Part shown: positions 50,657 through 59,357 of the stretch, in pieces
How the letters are laid out: every line of letters begins with the position of its first letter
Numbering within the stretch: position 1 is the stretch's first letter
Assembly (NCBI RefSeq): GCF_018364065.1
Contig: NZ_JAGZMO010000008.1
Location: forward strand, 1 to 64,000
Length of the DNA stretch: 64,000 nt
Origin: Veillonella sp.
GTDB lineage: Bacteria; Bacillota; Negativicutes; Veillonellales; Veillonellaceae
Reading direction: 5' to 3'
Program-made: the position numbers and the translations under genes
The notes under the pieces: generated by a model
The model's input: the letters and a program-made list of their open reading frames with translations, nothing else
Database searches by the model: none
Told to the model about the DNA's origin: nothing

Positions 50657-51670
50657 CTAACGGGCACCCTTCAGGAAAATGTACACAATGATGCCGATTA
50701 AAACGATGCCCAGCAAAATAGCGCTTACCATAATGCCTCGCTTGTTGCCGCCCTGGCCACCTTCTACGGTTTCCACCAAGTTGCCCTCTTCATCGTAATG
50801 ATGACGATACTGGCCTTCCAAGTCTTCGTAATCCTTTACATCTTCTATGGTTTTCTTATACCTCTGTTCGGCAATGGCTCTGCGTCGATCCGCCGCCTGC
50901 TGTTCCATTTGATGGACCTGCAAATTCGTAACATCCACCTTCAACGCCCGAAGAAGACCTTCAATGAAAATGAGGCGTTTTTCCAACACGCTGTTCACTT
51001 CAAAGGTACGTTGCAGCCAGGACTGATAAATTGCCAGCTGTTCCCCATGTGCCGCCTGTTTCTGTGCTTCCCGCCGTAAAACCTCTTCCTCAGACAGTTC
51101 CGCATCAGTGCTGCCATCGGCCTGACTTCCGTCAGACGCAACTACATCACCGTTAGCCGCTACCGCTCCATCGCCGTCATTCGACGGGGCACCATTTTGG
51201 CCCATGCCCAATTCAGCGACTAAGGTTTCAATGATAACCTGCATATATTGGCTCAATGTAGTGAGCAACAAGTTGAACTCACCATTTTGTTTAATCAGTT
51301 CAATTTTTCGCTGATTAATATAGTTCGCTACGAAGCCGCCCTTTTCCAAGGTTTCAATCATATGCGATGCATCACCATAAGCGCCCAGAGCGGACAGCAC
51401 GATGCGGTTGGAGTTCGCAATATCGCTTACACCGCGCTCAATCATATCCTTGCGCTCCGCCGCCAATTCCGACAATTCTTCAGAACTGTGCAGCGCATCG
51501 TATTTCGCCTTCAACTCCTCAATATACGCACCGTTTTCTTTAAATACATCTTGAGCCGTCTTAATCGAGCTGTTATATAATTCGTAAAACGCCTCCGAGC
51601 CTTTCAGTTGCTGTGTCTGCATTAAACGCTCCGGCAACGGCAATCCGAAAAAATCATTTTGATTCTCCAA
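50657..51670 (-). CDS. Tail-anchored coiled-coil protein of unknown function
   Basis: This 337-residue protein has no recognised family. It is mostly helical and charged, with predicted coiled coils around ~35-75 and ~225-300. A Gly/Asp/Ala/Ser-rich acidic insert lies in the middle (~155-190), and a single C-terminal membrane helix (GIMVSAILLGIVLIGIIVYI) is followed by FLKGAR, so the bulk faces the cytosol. Start: ATG 51679 directly abuts GGAGG, so TTG 51670, 9 nt after GGAGG and giving MENQNDFFGLPLPERL, is preferred. It follows rlmH by 14 bp. Confidence 0.7.
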   Translation of the reverse strand: MENQNDFFGLPLPERLMQTQQLKGSEAFYELYNSSIKTAQDVFKENGAYIEELKAKYDALHSSEELSELAAERKDMIERGVSDIANSNRIVLSALGAYGDASHMIETLEKGGFVANYINQRKIELIKQNGEFNLLLTTLSQYMQVIIETLVAELGMGQNGAPSNDGDGAVAANGDVVASDGSQADGSTDAELSEEEVLRREAQKQAAHGEQLAIYQSWLQRTFEVNSVLEKRLIFIEGLLRALKVDVTNLQVHQMEQQAADRRRAIAEQRYKKTIEDVKDYEDLEGQYRHHYDEEGNLVETVEGGQGGNKRGIMVSAILLGIVLIGIIVYIFLKGAR

Positions 51671-51684
51671 ACAAGTCATCCTCC

Positions 51685-52161
51685 TTACCAATGATATGGT
51701 TCGTTTTTATTTATTTTGCAAGCCCGATAAATTTGTTCCACTAACAATAATCGAACCATTTGATGTGTGAATGTCATAGGGCTGAACGAAAGTGCCAAGT
51801 CCGCCCGCTGACGCAAGTCCCGGGACACGCCGAAGGCTCCGCCGATGACGAAGGTCATCTCACTGATGCCGCTCACTTCCAGCTCGCTGATCTTAGCGGC
51901 CAGTTGTTCTGACGAAAGCATCTTACCCTTAACATCGAGAAGCACCACATAGGATTTATTGGTGAGCAGCTTTAAAATGCGGCCCCCTTCTTCCTCTACA
52001 ATCGCTTCCCGTTGAGAGGCGCCTTGACTGCTCTGCTTACTTTCACTCACTTCCACGATGGTGGCACCGCCATAAACGGACAGGCGTTTCACAAATTCCG
52101 CCACACCGTCGCGTAAATAGGCAGTCTTAAGCTTGCCCACTGTAATTATCGTAAACTTCAT
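51685..52161 (-). CDS. rlmH: 23S rRNA pseudouridine-1915 N3-methyltransferase RlmH
   Basis: This 158-residue SPOUT methyltransferase has the family C-terminal knot: MTFVIGGAFGVSRDLRQRADLALSFSPMTFTHQMVRLLLVEQIYRA, ending KNEPYHW. It methylates pseudouridine 1915 in helix 69, on 70S ribosomes. It is 3 bp downstream of htrA, the classic Firmicute order. Confidence 0.96.
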   Translation of the reverse strand: MKFTIITVGKLKTAYLRDGVAEFVKRLSVYGGATIVEVSESKQSSQGASQREAIVEEEGGRILKLLTNKSYVVLLDVKGKMLSSEQLAAKISELEVSGISEMTFVIGGAFGVSRDLRQRADLALSFSPMTFTHQMVRLLLVEQIYRACKINKNEPYHW

Positions 52162-52164
52162 GGC

Positions 52165-53274
52165 CTACTCCTTGTCAGGCATTGTGCCGAGAACAAGACT
52201 TACGCGGCGTTCCGTACCATTGCTTACAATCGTCAACTCCAATGTTTCCCCCGGTTTGTGGCTGTCGATGATTTGCTTCAATTCCACCAGGTTTGTCACC
52301 TGTTTTTCGCCGATAGCAATGATTACGTCCCCTTCGTTAATGTCCACGTTAGCCGCCGGACCGTCACCATATACCTTCGCTACAAGAAGTCCGTTCTGTT
52401 TTAAGTTAAAACCGTATTTAGCAGCCCCCACTTTGTCCAAGAGCCCCAAGCCTAAATAAGGTCGTACCACTTTGCCCTTTTCAATTAATTCTTTTACAAT
52501 CGGCTTCACTTCGTTGATTGGAATGGAGAACCCCATACCTTCAATACCGGTCTGCGCAATCTTTTCACTGTTAATACCGATAACATCGCCATCCGCATTA
52601 ACAAGAGCACCGCCGGAGTTGCCCGGATTGATAGCCGCATCAGTCTGAATGAGTGGGAAACGCTGTGTTTCCATATCTATCATGCGATGTAATGCACTGA
52701 CTACGCCGGCCGTTACAGTACCTTGGAATTCAAGGCCCAGCGGATTGCCGATAGCAATAGCCGGTTCACCGACCTGCAAGCTGTCCGAGTCGCCTAAGGT
52801 AGCTACAGGTAAATCCCCTTTAGGTTCAATCTTAACAACAGCCAAGTCAGTGAGCGAATCCACGCCTACAATCGTACCCTGTTGCGATGTACCGTCAGAC
52901 AGGGAAACGATAACTGAATTGTTAGTAGCCGGAGCCACTACATGATAGTTAGTAACGATATAGCCCTTTTTATCAATGATTACGCCGGAGCCTACGCCTT
53001 CACCAACTAAAACTTGTTGATTGAAGAAATCACGTTGGTATACCTTTGTCGTAATGCCTACAATGGAAGGGCCGGCCTTTTTAACCGCTTCTACAATGGC
53101 TGTATCGCGATTAGCTGTAAGCGGCACGTCCTTTTTGCCCCCTACGGACACAGTCTCCTGCGTCGTCTTCTGCGTAGCATTGAAAAAGTCTCTGGAAATG
53201 TAACCGCCTACACCACCTACAACAATGAGAATAATGGCAATAACTGCAATAATGTATCGTTTGTTTGAATTCAT
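52165..53274 (-). CDS. htrA: HtrA/DegP-like S1C serine protease
   Basis: This 369-residue protein has an N-terminal membrane anchor (YIIAVIAIILIVVGGVGGYI, ~7-26), a trypsin-like domain with His111 (VTNYHVV), Asp143 (SLTDLAVVK) and Ser220 (INPGNSGGAL), and one PDZ domain (~270-365, GLLVAKVYGDGPAANVDINEGDVII). It performs envelope protein quality control. It is located between the WalJ-like gene and rlmH. Confidence 0.95.
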   Translation of the reverse strand: MNSNKRYIIAVIAIILIVVGGVGGYISRDFFNATQKTTQETVSVGGKKDVPLTANRDTAIVEAVKKAGPSIVGITTKVYQRDFFNQQVLVGEGVGSGVIIDKKGYIVTNYHVVAPATNNSVIVSLSDGTSQQGTIVGVDSLTDLAVVKIEPKGDLPVATLGDSDSLQVGEPAIAIGNPLGLEFQGTVTAGVVSALHRMIDMETQRFPLIQTDAAINPGNSGGALVNADGDVIGINSEKIAQTGIEGMGFSIPINEVKPIVKELIEKGKVVRPYLGLGLLDKVGAAKYGFNLKQNGLLVAKVYGDGPAANVDINEGDVIIAIGEKQVTNLVELKQIIDSHKPGETLELTIVSNGTERRVSLVLGTMPDKE

Positions 53275-53303
53275 AATAAACCTCCATTCGTACTACGATA
53301 ACA

Positions 53304-54107
53304 TCAGTCTTGACGAATACTTACAATGTCTTTCGGTTGTCCGTGATAAACCTGCAAATCAGTCCCTACAGAAAGGCCTTCCTGTTCAAGTAACTTATTC
53401 AGTGTATGATTAACTACCGGTTCCGCATTATTCTTTTCCGACCGGTGTGCCATAACAACCTTCAGGTCTCGAGGGCGCTTCATCATCACCAACGCCCGTG
53501 CCGCACATTCATTACTCAAATGGCCTTCGTTACCGGCTACGCGGCGTTTCAACTCCGCCGGATAAGGTCCGTAACGAAGCATCTGCGGATCATAGTTTGC
53601 TTCCAGCACAAGTAAGTTGCTGTCATCCATATGTTTCAACATAGATTCCGACACAAAGCCTGTATCGGTCATAAATGTCACTTTACTATCGCCGCCGTAA
53701 CAGCTGAGCCCGATAGGATCGATGGCGTCATGGCTGATTTTAAAAATATCCACCGCCAAATCGCCGATCGACAAGCTATTGCGGGTCAACTCGGTAAACT
53801 GTTTACTGTTCACCCCTTTGCGGCGAACAATTTCGCGCATAGTCCCGGTCTTCGTGTACACCGGCACATCGTACTGTTTCACCAGCTGCGCCAGGCCGTT
53901 CATGTGGTCCGTATGCTCATGAGTAATACAAATCCCGGTTAACTGCTCCGGTGTAAGGCCTACAGAACGGATTCCCTGCACAATACGGCGCGCACTAATT
54001 CCCGCGTCTACCAAGAGAACCGTGTTTTTATATACAATCAATGTGGCATTACCTTTACTGCCACTGGCCAGTACATGGACCGCCATTTTATTCAATGAAT
54101 CTTCCAC
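53304..54107 (-). CDS. walJ: WalJ/YycJ-like metallo-beta-lactamase fold hydrolase
   Basis: This 267-residue MBL-fold protein starts VHVLASGSKGNATLIVYKNT and has the metal motif THEHTDHMNGL, with the further ligands in GHLSNE and MAHRSEKNN. Family members near walRK act as exonuclease-like enzymes in Gram-positives; the substrate is unproven and no walRK is in the window. GTG 54107 is used because GGAG lies 5-6 nt upstream; ATG 54086 would lack a site. Confidence 0.88.
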   Translation of the reverse strand: MEDSLNKMAVHVLASGSKGNATLIVYKNTVLLVDAGISARRIVQGIRSVGLTPEQLTGICITHEHTDHMNGLAQLVKQYDVPVYTKTGTMREIVRRKGVNSKQFTELTRNSLSIGDLAVDIFKISHDAIDPIGLSCYGGDSKVTFMTDTGFVSESMLKHMDDSNLLVLEANYDPQMLRYGPYPAELKRRVAGNEGHLSNECAARALVMMKRPRDLKVVMAHRSEKNNAEPVVNHTLNKLLEQEGLSVGTDLQVYHGQPKDIVSIRQD

Positions 54108-54120
54108 AATAACTCCAACT

Positions 54121-54165
54121 CTTTATCTATAACTTCTTTATCTATAACTTCTTTATCTAATAATT
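54121..54165. repeat. 15-bp tandem repeat, three units
   Basis: CTTTATCTATAACTT twice exactly (54121-54150), then CTTTATCTAATAATT. Located in the larE-walJ spacer. Confidence 0.9.
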
Positions 54166-54234
54166 GCTCTTTTTATATGCGTAATCTTGTACAGCCGTGA
54201 TGCCACGCATCTTCAATATAGCCGGCAGGTCTTA

Positions 54235-55056
54235 CTACTTTGCCTCAACTGTGCGGTTCAGATTACCGCTCTTAAATGGGGCCAAGTCAATGCTTACATA
54301 GGTAAAGCCAAGTTTGCTGAAATACTCATTAACCTGTGCTCTGAACTGCGGTTCTGCAAATAACGCAAAGGCTTCTTCACTCACTTCCAAACGGGCCAAT
54401 CCTTCGTGATAACGTACGCGAAGAGGCGTGGAAATGTAATTGTGAAGATAGGCCTCGCCGGCCTCAATCATAGACAAGGCTTCGCCCGTAATCACATGAT
54501 CGTACGGAACGCGGGTAGCCAAACATGGGGAGCTCGGTTTATCCCAAACTTCCAACCCCCACTCTTTAGCAACCGCACGAATATCTGCCTTGGTAAAATT
54601 ATTTTCCAACAGCGGGCTTCTGACAACCTTCAATTCTTCCAAAGCGCGCATGCCCGGACGATAGTCTTTCGTATCGTCCAAGTTACCGCCGTCAAGCACT
54701 TCCTGCACACCATTGGCCGCCGCCCAGTCGATTAACTTCTGGAAGCGGTTTTTCTTACAGTAATAGCAGCGGTCTTTATCATTGCGTACAAAGTCAGGAA
54801 GCTGTAATTCATCAATTTCCACCACCGTATGCTTTAACCCGATAGTCTTGGCAAAACGGATGGCATCGTTGATTTCCGCTTCCGGCAAGGTAGGTGATTT
54901 TACTGTAAAGGCCTGCGCCTTATCGCCTAACGCCTTGTGAGCCGCCGCGCCTAAAAACGTGCTGTCCACACCGCCTGAAAAGGCAATAACTGCACTGCCC
55001 ATAGCCGCCAAATCGGCCAATAAACTATCTACCTTTTGTTGTAATACTTCATTCAT
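54235..55056 (-). CDS. larE: LarE-type ATP-dependent sacrificial sulfur transferase
   Basis: This 273-residue PP-loop protein has the ATP motif AFSGGVDSTFLGAAAHKAL (~24-42), CYYCKKNRF and SSPCLATRVPYD (~175-186), in which Cys is the residue that donates its sulfur in Lactobacillus LarE. LarE thiolates the nickel-pincer nucleotide precursor of lactate racemase. No larA, larB or larC is seen here. It lies 16 bp downstream of the RuBisCO-like gene, same direction, so the pair is probably co-transcribed. Confidence 0.9.
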   Translation of the reverse strand: MNEVLQQKVDSLLADLAAMGSAVIAFSGGVDSTFLGAAAHKALGDKAQAFTVKSPTLPEAEINDAIRFAKTIGLKHTVVEIDELQLPDFVRNDKDRCYYCKKNRFQKLIDWAAANGVQEVLDGGNLDDTKDYRPGMRALEELKVVRSPLLENNFTKADIRAVAKEWGLEVWDKPSSPCLATRVPYDHVITGEALSMIEAGEAYLHNYISTPLRVRYHEGLARLEVSEEAFALFAEPQFRAQVNEYFSKLGFTYVSIDLAPFKSGNLNRTVEAK

Positions 55057-55072
55057 TCTCTATCGTCTCTCT

Positions 55073-56212
55073 TTATTCATACTTATGTGACGCCAGTATT
55101 TCTACAAACGCCTTCGTGTTCTCCTGTAAATCATGACCGCGACGGAACATGTCGCCTCCTACAAGGAACATCGTGTCTTTTCCATACGCATCCAACAGTT
55201 CCGGAAGTCGCGCCTCCGTCACGCCGCCCCCGGGCGCCGCACAGGCCGCTTTTAAGCCGTCTACCGGCTTATTACAATATTGATGGATACGCTGACACGC
55301 TTCTTTCGAAAATGTAAAGCGTCCGCCATAGGATACAAATATGTTCATATCGGATCCGAACAAGCGCGGCCAGTAGGCCATCCATAAATAGTCTGCTATA
55401 CCTGACACACCGGGAAGGACAAAACCGCCCATAAAGGCCGGATGCGAAATAATCGGCAAGCCCAGGTTTTCATCATTGGCCAAACGTTGTAGCCAGCTGT
55501 AGCCCACCAGTGCCGGCGCAATCATCAATGCCGTAGCACCTGCCTTTTTCGCCGCATAAGCACGCTCCAATACAGCGTCCCCGTCGGCGGACACATTGGC
55601 CGCATACAAGGTATGACGTCCACTTTGCTCATTGGCTTCGCGCACCGCATCAGCACAGCGCTGTACACGCTCTTTAAACGGCGCAAACGGCTGATTGGTA
55701 ATGCCGTGATCATCTTTAATCACGTCCGCACCGCCCAGCACATATTGACGGCACATATCCGCCAAGGTATGAACAGACAGGCCCATAGGCTTTACCACGG
55801 CCTGTAAAAAAGCGCGGTCATGAGTGCCTGTCAACCGGCGAAGTCCCTCCACGCCAAACCGCGGGCCGCCATAATGTGCAATCATGGACGGCGGAAGGTC
55901 TATGTCCACTACCCAAATATGAGGTTGCAACGACGAGTTGCCGAAGATAACATTGAGCAGCTGCGTTACCTCAAAAGCAGTCGTCTCCACGCCATAGGAA
56001 ATACGCGCTTCGTACACGCCGGATGCCACTTCGTCGAGCGACTCCAATCGTCCCGGAATATCTCGCTTAATGTCTTCGTCCCAAAGAAAAACATAAGGAA
56101 ATTCAATAGTCTGCTCCACCTGAACCGACCAGGCTACCGCCTTAGCCTCTTCATAGGTAGGCGCTTCAATTCTATATGTAACAGTAAATCGCTCTGTGCA
56201 TAACTGTGTCAT
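55073..56212 (-). CDS. RuBisCO-like protein (form IV)
   Basis: This 379-residue protein has the RuBisCO large-subunit fold. The catalytic Lys is in AVVKPMGLS (Lys141), equivalent to K175 of RuBisCO. The carbamylation-site segment GGADVIKDDHG keeps Lys166 and Asp168, but His169 replaces the usual Glu. The phosphate-binding Gly pairs are kept in APGGGV (~328-330) and VGGD (~352-353). The loop-6 GKxxG segment of true RuBisCO is missing, so CO2 fixation is unlikely. ATG 56212 follows AAAGGAG; the open frame extends to 56329 without support. It could be an enolase (MtnW-like), isomerase or decarboxylase; the substrate is unknown. Confidence 0.88.
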   Translation of the reverse strand: MTQLCTERFTVTYRIEAPTYEEAKAVAWSVQVEQTIEFPYVFLWDEDIKRDIPGRLESLDEVASGVYEARISYGVETTAFEVTQLLNVIFGNSSLQPHIWVVDIDLPPSMIAHYGGPRFGVEGLRRLTGTHDRAFLQAVVKPMGLSVHTLADMCRQYVLGGADVIKDDHGITNQPFAPFKERVQRCADAVREANEQSGRHTLYAANVSADGDAVLERAYAAKKAGATALMIAPALVGYSWLQRLANDENLGLPIISHPAFMGGFVLPGVSGIADYLWMAYWPRLFGSDMNIFVSYGGRFTFSKEACQRIHQYCNKPVDGLKAACAAPGGGVTEARLPELLDAYGKDTMFLVGGDMFRRGHDLQENTKAFVEILASHKYE

Positions 56213-56483
56213 ACAAACTCCTTTACGCTGAAACGTCATAAGCCGGCACAATTTTTCAACTTGTACGCGGCTCATATCGTTCTCTCTTATAAGTACATCT
56301 ATCGTATCTATTTTACAAGACTTACGCATAAAATTCCACCGGTAGACGAAAATATTCCCCTAATCTGAGGTGTTATTTATATAGATGCTCCCAATTAGCC
56401 TGTCTGTCCTCACATATTTATGTTACACTAAATACAGGTAAAAACGATTGTATTTTTCTAATAGACTATACACCCCGTTTTGA

Positions 56484-56489
56484 TATAAT
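56484..56489 (+). promoter_or_regulatory. Extended -10 promoter of the aminotransferase gene
   Basis: TGATATAAT on the plus strand, with TAGACT 16 nt upstream of the hexamer as a weak -35, lies ~29 bp before the start codon. Confidence 0.6.
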
Positions 56490-56517
56490 TGCTATAGAGA
56501 AGAAAGGAGTGTTAGCA

Positions 56518-57687
56518 ATGAATTGGGATTCATATATTTCCAACACCGCTAAACAATTACCCCCTTCGGGGATTCGAAAAATATGGGAAATGGCATTGAC
56601 CATGGACAATGTGCTGTCCCTCGGCGTGGGCGAACCGGATTATGCGCCACCTGAAAAGGTGTTAGATGCGTGTATTGCCAGCTTGCAGCGCAAGGAAACA
56701 GGCTATACGAGCAATGCGGGCCTCTTCGAACTGCGCACGGCCATTCGCAAATGGTATTACAATCGCTACCACGTAGATTACACGGAAGATGAAATTATGC
56801 TCACCATCGGCGCCAGCGAAGGTATCGACCTGTCTATGCGCGTGCTCGTCGACGAAGGCGATGAAGTACTCATTCCGGATCCATGCTATGTAGCCTATCC
56901 GGCGGAAGTAAAACTGGCCGGCGGCGTACCCGTAATGGTGCCGACTACCTTGGAAGACGGCTTTAAAATTACGCCGGAAGCCATTGAAAAAGCAATTACG
57001 CCTCGTACCAAGGTATTGCTCATGGGCTACCCAAGCAATCCGACCGGTGCCATTCTAAGTAAAGAAGAACTGGAAAAAATTGCTGCCGTCGCAATCAAGC
57101 ACGATCTGATTGTGGTTAGCGATGAAATCTATTCCGAACTTACCTACGGCCGCAAACACACCAGTATTGCGTCCTTACCGTATATGAAAGAGCGTACAGT
57201 TACACTAAACGGTTTCTCCAAAGCTTACGCCATGACAGGCCTTCGCATCGGTTTCATGTGCGCTCCGAAAGAAGTGATTCAACAGGCCTTGAAAATTCAT
57301 CAATACAGCATCGTCGCACCGGCCACACCGGTTCAACACGGAGCCATCGTAGCGTTAAACGAATGTGATGATGCTATTGAAGCGATGCGCGAAGAATACC
57401 ATGCACGACGCGACCTCATCGTGAGCGGCTTCCAGCGCATGGGCCTTCCAATTGCTGTGCCGGATGGCGCATTCTACGTATTCCCTAATATTTCACAATG
57501 CGCGGACAATGACATGGACTTTGCCGTTAATCTGCTTCAAAGCGAACATGTAGCCCTCGTTCCGGGTTCCGCCTTCGGTGCCTGCGGCCGCGGTCACATC
57601 CGTTGCTCCTATGCGTCCTCTCGGGAAACGATCAAGGAAGCATTAGAGCGTATCGAACGATTCATTAATAGCACTAAAGCAAAATAA
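56518..57687 (+). CDS. Class I/II PLP-dependent aminotransferase
   Basis: This 389-residue fold-type I aminotransferase has LSLGVGEPDYAPPEKVL near the start, the Asn/Pro region YPSNPTGAIL, DEIYSELTYG and the PLP lysine in TLNGFSKAYAMTGLRIGF (Lys ~233). Close relatives are annotated as aspartate or aromatic aminotransferases (AspC/PatA/YugH-like); the substrate is not determinable. ATG 56518 follows AAAGGAG by 8 nt. It is divergent from the RuBisCO-like gene, sharing a ~305-bp control region. Confidence 0.9.
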   Translation: MNWDSYISNTAKQLPPSGIRKIWEMALTMDNVLSLGVGEPDYAPPEKVLDACIASLQRKETGYTSNAGLFELRTAIRKWYYNRYHVDYTEDEIMLTIGASEGIDLSMRVLVDEGDEVLIPDPCYVAYPAEVKLAGGVPVMVPTTLEDGFKITPEAIEKAITPRTKVLLMGYPSNPTGAILSKEELEKIAAVAIKHDLIVVSDEIYSELTYGRKHTSIASLPYMKERTVTLNGFSKAYAMTGLRIGFMCAPKEVIQQALKIHQYSIVAPATPVQHGAIVALNECDDAIEAMREEYHARRDLIVSGFQRMGLPIAVPDGAFYVFPNISQCADNDMDFAVNLLQSEHVALVPGSAFGACGRGHIRCSYASSRETIKEALERIERFINSTKAK

Positions 57688-57722
57688 CGTTAACACCGCT
57701 AAATAAAATAACTTAACTATAT

Positions 57723-57835
57723 CTAAAGGGACATATATACCTAAAGAGATACATGCCTAAAGAGATACATCCCAAAAGACATATATATCTAAAGAGACTT
57801 ATATACCTAAAGAGCTGTAAATATCTAAAGCGGCA
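57723..57835. repeat. Degenerate 16-18-bp tandem repeat, seven units
   Basis: Units led by CTAAAG (one CAAAAG) begin at 57723, 57741, 57757, 57773, 57789, 57807 and 57825, e.g. CTAAAGAGATACATGC. They lie between the aminotransferase stop and its terminator, so they would be in the 3' untranslated RNA. Confidence 0.8.
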
Positions 57836-57839
57836 TAAC

Positions 57840-57875
57840 AAAAAGGACAACAAGAAAATCTTGTTGTCCTTTTTT
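57840..57875. terminator. Strong terminator after the aminotransferase gene
   Basis: A 15-bp perfect stem AAAAAGGACAACAAG / CTTGTTGTCCTTTTT (57840-57854, 57860-57874) with a following T run should work on the plus strand and, through its A run, on the minus strand for the flavodoxin gene. Confidence 0.92.
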
Positions 57876-57969
57876 ATATAGCTTCACAAGAACTCTATCA
57901 AATCACAGGAGGGACTTGAGTTCTTATATATATATACATGTATGTATTTATGCAAATCAGCCGTTGAAG

Positions 57970-58383
57970 TTACGCGTTAGCCAAAGCCTGACCAAGAGCT
58001 ACGCAGTCAGCTTCGTCTTCAGGAGCACCCAAAATAGCCAAGTTGTCAGCTACAATAGTGGCACCTGCGCCTTTTACGCGTTCTGCCCAGTCGTCAAGCC
58101 ATGTACCGCCCCAGCCGTAAGAGCCGAAGAGTACTACTTTTTTACCGCTTAATTTGCCTTCTAATTCTGCGTAGAATGGTTCGAATTCCATTTCTTCCAA
58201 TTGTTCAGCACCCATGTCTGCACAACCTAACGCAATTTTATCAAAAGCAGCCGCTTCATCTACAGTAATTTCGGAAACAGATTTTACAGTTACTTCCTGA
58301 CCTGCTTCTGCAATACCTTTACCAATAGCTTCCGCCATTGCTGCTGTGTTACCTGTACCGGACCAATAAACTACACCAATCAT
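57970..58383 (-). CDS. Flavodoxin
   Basis: This 137-residue FMN-binding electron carrier has the phosphate loop VVYWSGTGNTAAMAEAI (~4-20) and the second FMN loop LFGSYGWGGTWLDDWAERV. ATG 58383 follows AGGAGG. It is likely a low-iron substitute for ferredoxin. It is 14 bp downstream of the DUF3793 gene, a recurrent pairing in anaerobic Firmicutes. Confidence 0.94.
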   Translation of the reverse strand: MIGVVYWSGTGNTAAMAEAIGKGIAEAGQEVTVKSVSEITVDEAAAFDKIALGCADMGAEQLEEMEFEPFYAELEGKLSGKKVVLFGSYGWGGTWLDDWAERVKGAGATIVADNLAILGAPEDEADCVALGQALANA

Positions 58384-58397
58384 GTTATTACCTCCTA

Positions 58398-58967
58398 CTA
58401 GCATGCCGTTACGGCTACTAATGAATCTAACTGTTTACCATTTAAAAGCTGGGTATGGCAGTAATCCCTACACGCCCGAAAACAATAAAATGAATGCATG
58501 GCCGACATGGGATTTCCGTATACTTTCCACTCGCCGCAAAGTTTGTAGCCGTTCCCTTTAAATCGTATAAAGGAACGCACATCATGGAGCGGATAGCCGA
58601 GAAAAAGCCCAATTTCGTGTGGGAAACCGTCTTGACTTTCCAACCGTTTGCCCAGGCGCGCAAGCCATGTTTCCAATGACTCGCCCGGCAAATAGCCGTA
58701 CAACTTTAAAAATGCCAAATGTTCAGCAGAACGCAAATACGTTTCCAGCATGCGTTTGCGGAAGACTAACAGCAAGCGTCGCTGGTCGCAATGACACAAT
58801 TCGTAAAAAAATAACCCTTTTTCATTAAACTGAGCATTATACCCCGACAAAGCCGTTGTCAATTGAACATCCATATCCCGTGGTATGGCCACAAGATTCG
58901 CCACCTTGATTCCCCGAATTGCCGGCGCACAATGATATCCGATAATCGTTTCAATCGAGTTCATCAT
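58398..58967 (-). CDS. DUF3793 family protein
   Basis: This 189-residue protein resembles DUF3793 (HCAPAIRGIKVANLVAIPRD at the start; EIGLFLGYPLHDVRSFI; KLCGEWKVYGN; CHTQLLNG). The family is uncharacterised, but it is repeatedly coupled to flavodoxins and iron-regulated loci; the conserved Cys residues suggest a redox or metal role. That is inference. AT-rich dyads upstream (59073-59094, 59154-59173) may bind a Fur-type repressor. Confidence 0.85.
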   Translation of the reverse strand: MMNSIETIIGYHCAPAIRGIKVANLVAIPRDMDVQLTTALSGYNAQFNEKGLFFYELCHCDQRRLLLVFRKRMLETYLRSAEHLAFLKLYGYLPGESLETWLARLGKRLESQDGFPHEIGLFLGYPLHDVRSFIRFKGNGYKLCGEWKVYGNPMSAMHSFYCFRACRDYCHTQLLNGKQLDSLVAVTAC

Positions 58968-59072
58968 GATCTACCTGCCTTTTTTATTGGTTTCAGGAGA
59001 ACACTTGTCCTCAAGGCTGTCATACTAGTAAATCCGGATTTAATTAATAGTTTTTCTCAAAAATTTATTTCG

Positions 59073-59094
59073 TTTTATTTTTTCGAAAATAAAA
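59073..59094. promoter_or_regulatory. AT-rich perfect inverted repeat upstream of DUF3793-flavodoxin
   Basis: TTTTATTTT-TTCG-AAAATAAAA lies ~105 bp upstream of the DUF3793 start. It is a candidate regulator site or short hairpin. Confidence 0.4.
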
Positions 59095-59153
59095 TAAGAT
59101 AACTATCTTCTAAACACATGATACAATCAATGACCCGTTCTGTCAACATAAAC

Positions 59154-59173
59154 GATAATAATTTTCATTTATC
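59154..59173. promoter_or_regulatory. Fur-box-like sequence
   Basis: GATAATAATTTTCATTTATC resembles the Fur consensus GATAATGATAATCATTATC with one extra base and several mismatches. It lies upstream of the DUF3793-flavodoxin pair in the gene-free stretch 58968-59254. Confidence 0.4.
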
Positions 59174-59254
59174 GAAAATTACTGATATGCTCGTAATTAT
59201 ACAATGGTTTAAAGTTATATTAAGCACTGCATTTTGGTATTTCTGTCAATAAAA

Positions 59255-59290
59255 AAAACAAAAAGCAGTACCGGGATAACCCGGTACCGC
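59255..59290 (-). terminator. Terminator of the small secreted peptide gene
   Basis: An 11-bp stem GCaGTACCGGG / CCCGGTACcGC (59265-59275, 59280-59290, one mismatch, 4-nt loop) is followed on the minus strand by a long T-rich run (A8CA4 at 59252-59264). Confidence 0.9.
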
Positions 59291-59357
59291 TCGTAATGCG
59301 CGTACCATTGTACGTATTGATTTACAAGGATTGCCTTGTTCTTACAGCAAGTATAGC

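Noticed and set aside
55073..56212. True CO2-fixing RuBisCO
   Set aside because: Loop 6 lysine segment is missing and KDDE is KDDHG; no phosphoribulokinase or small subunit nearby.
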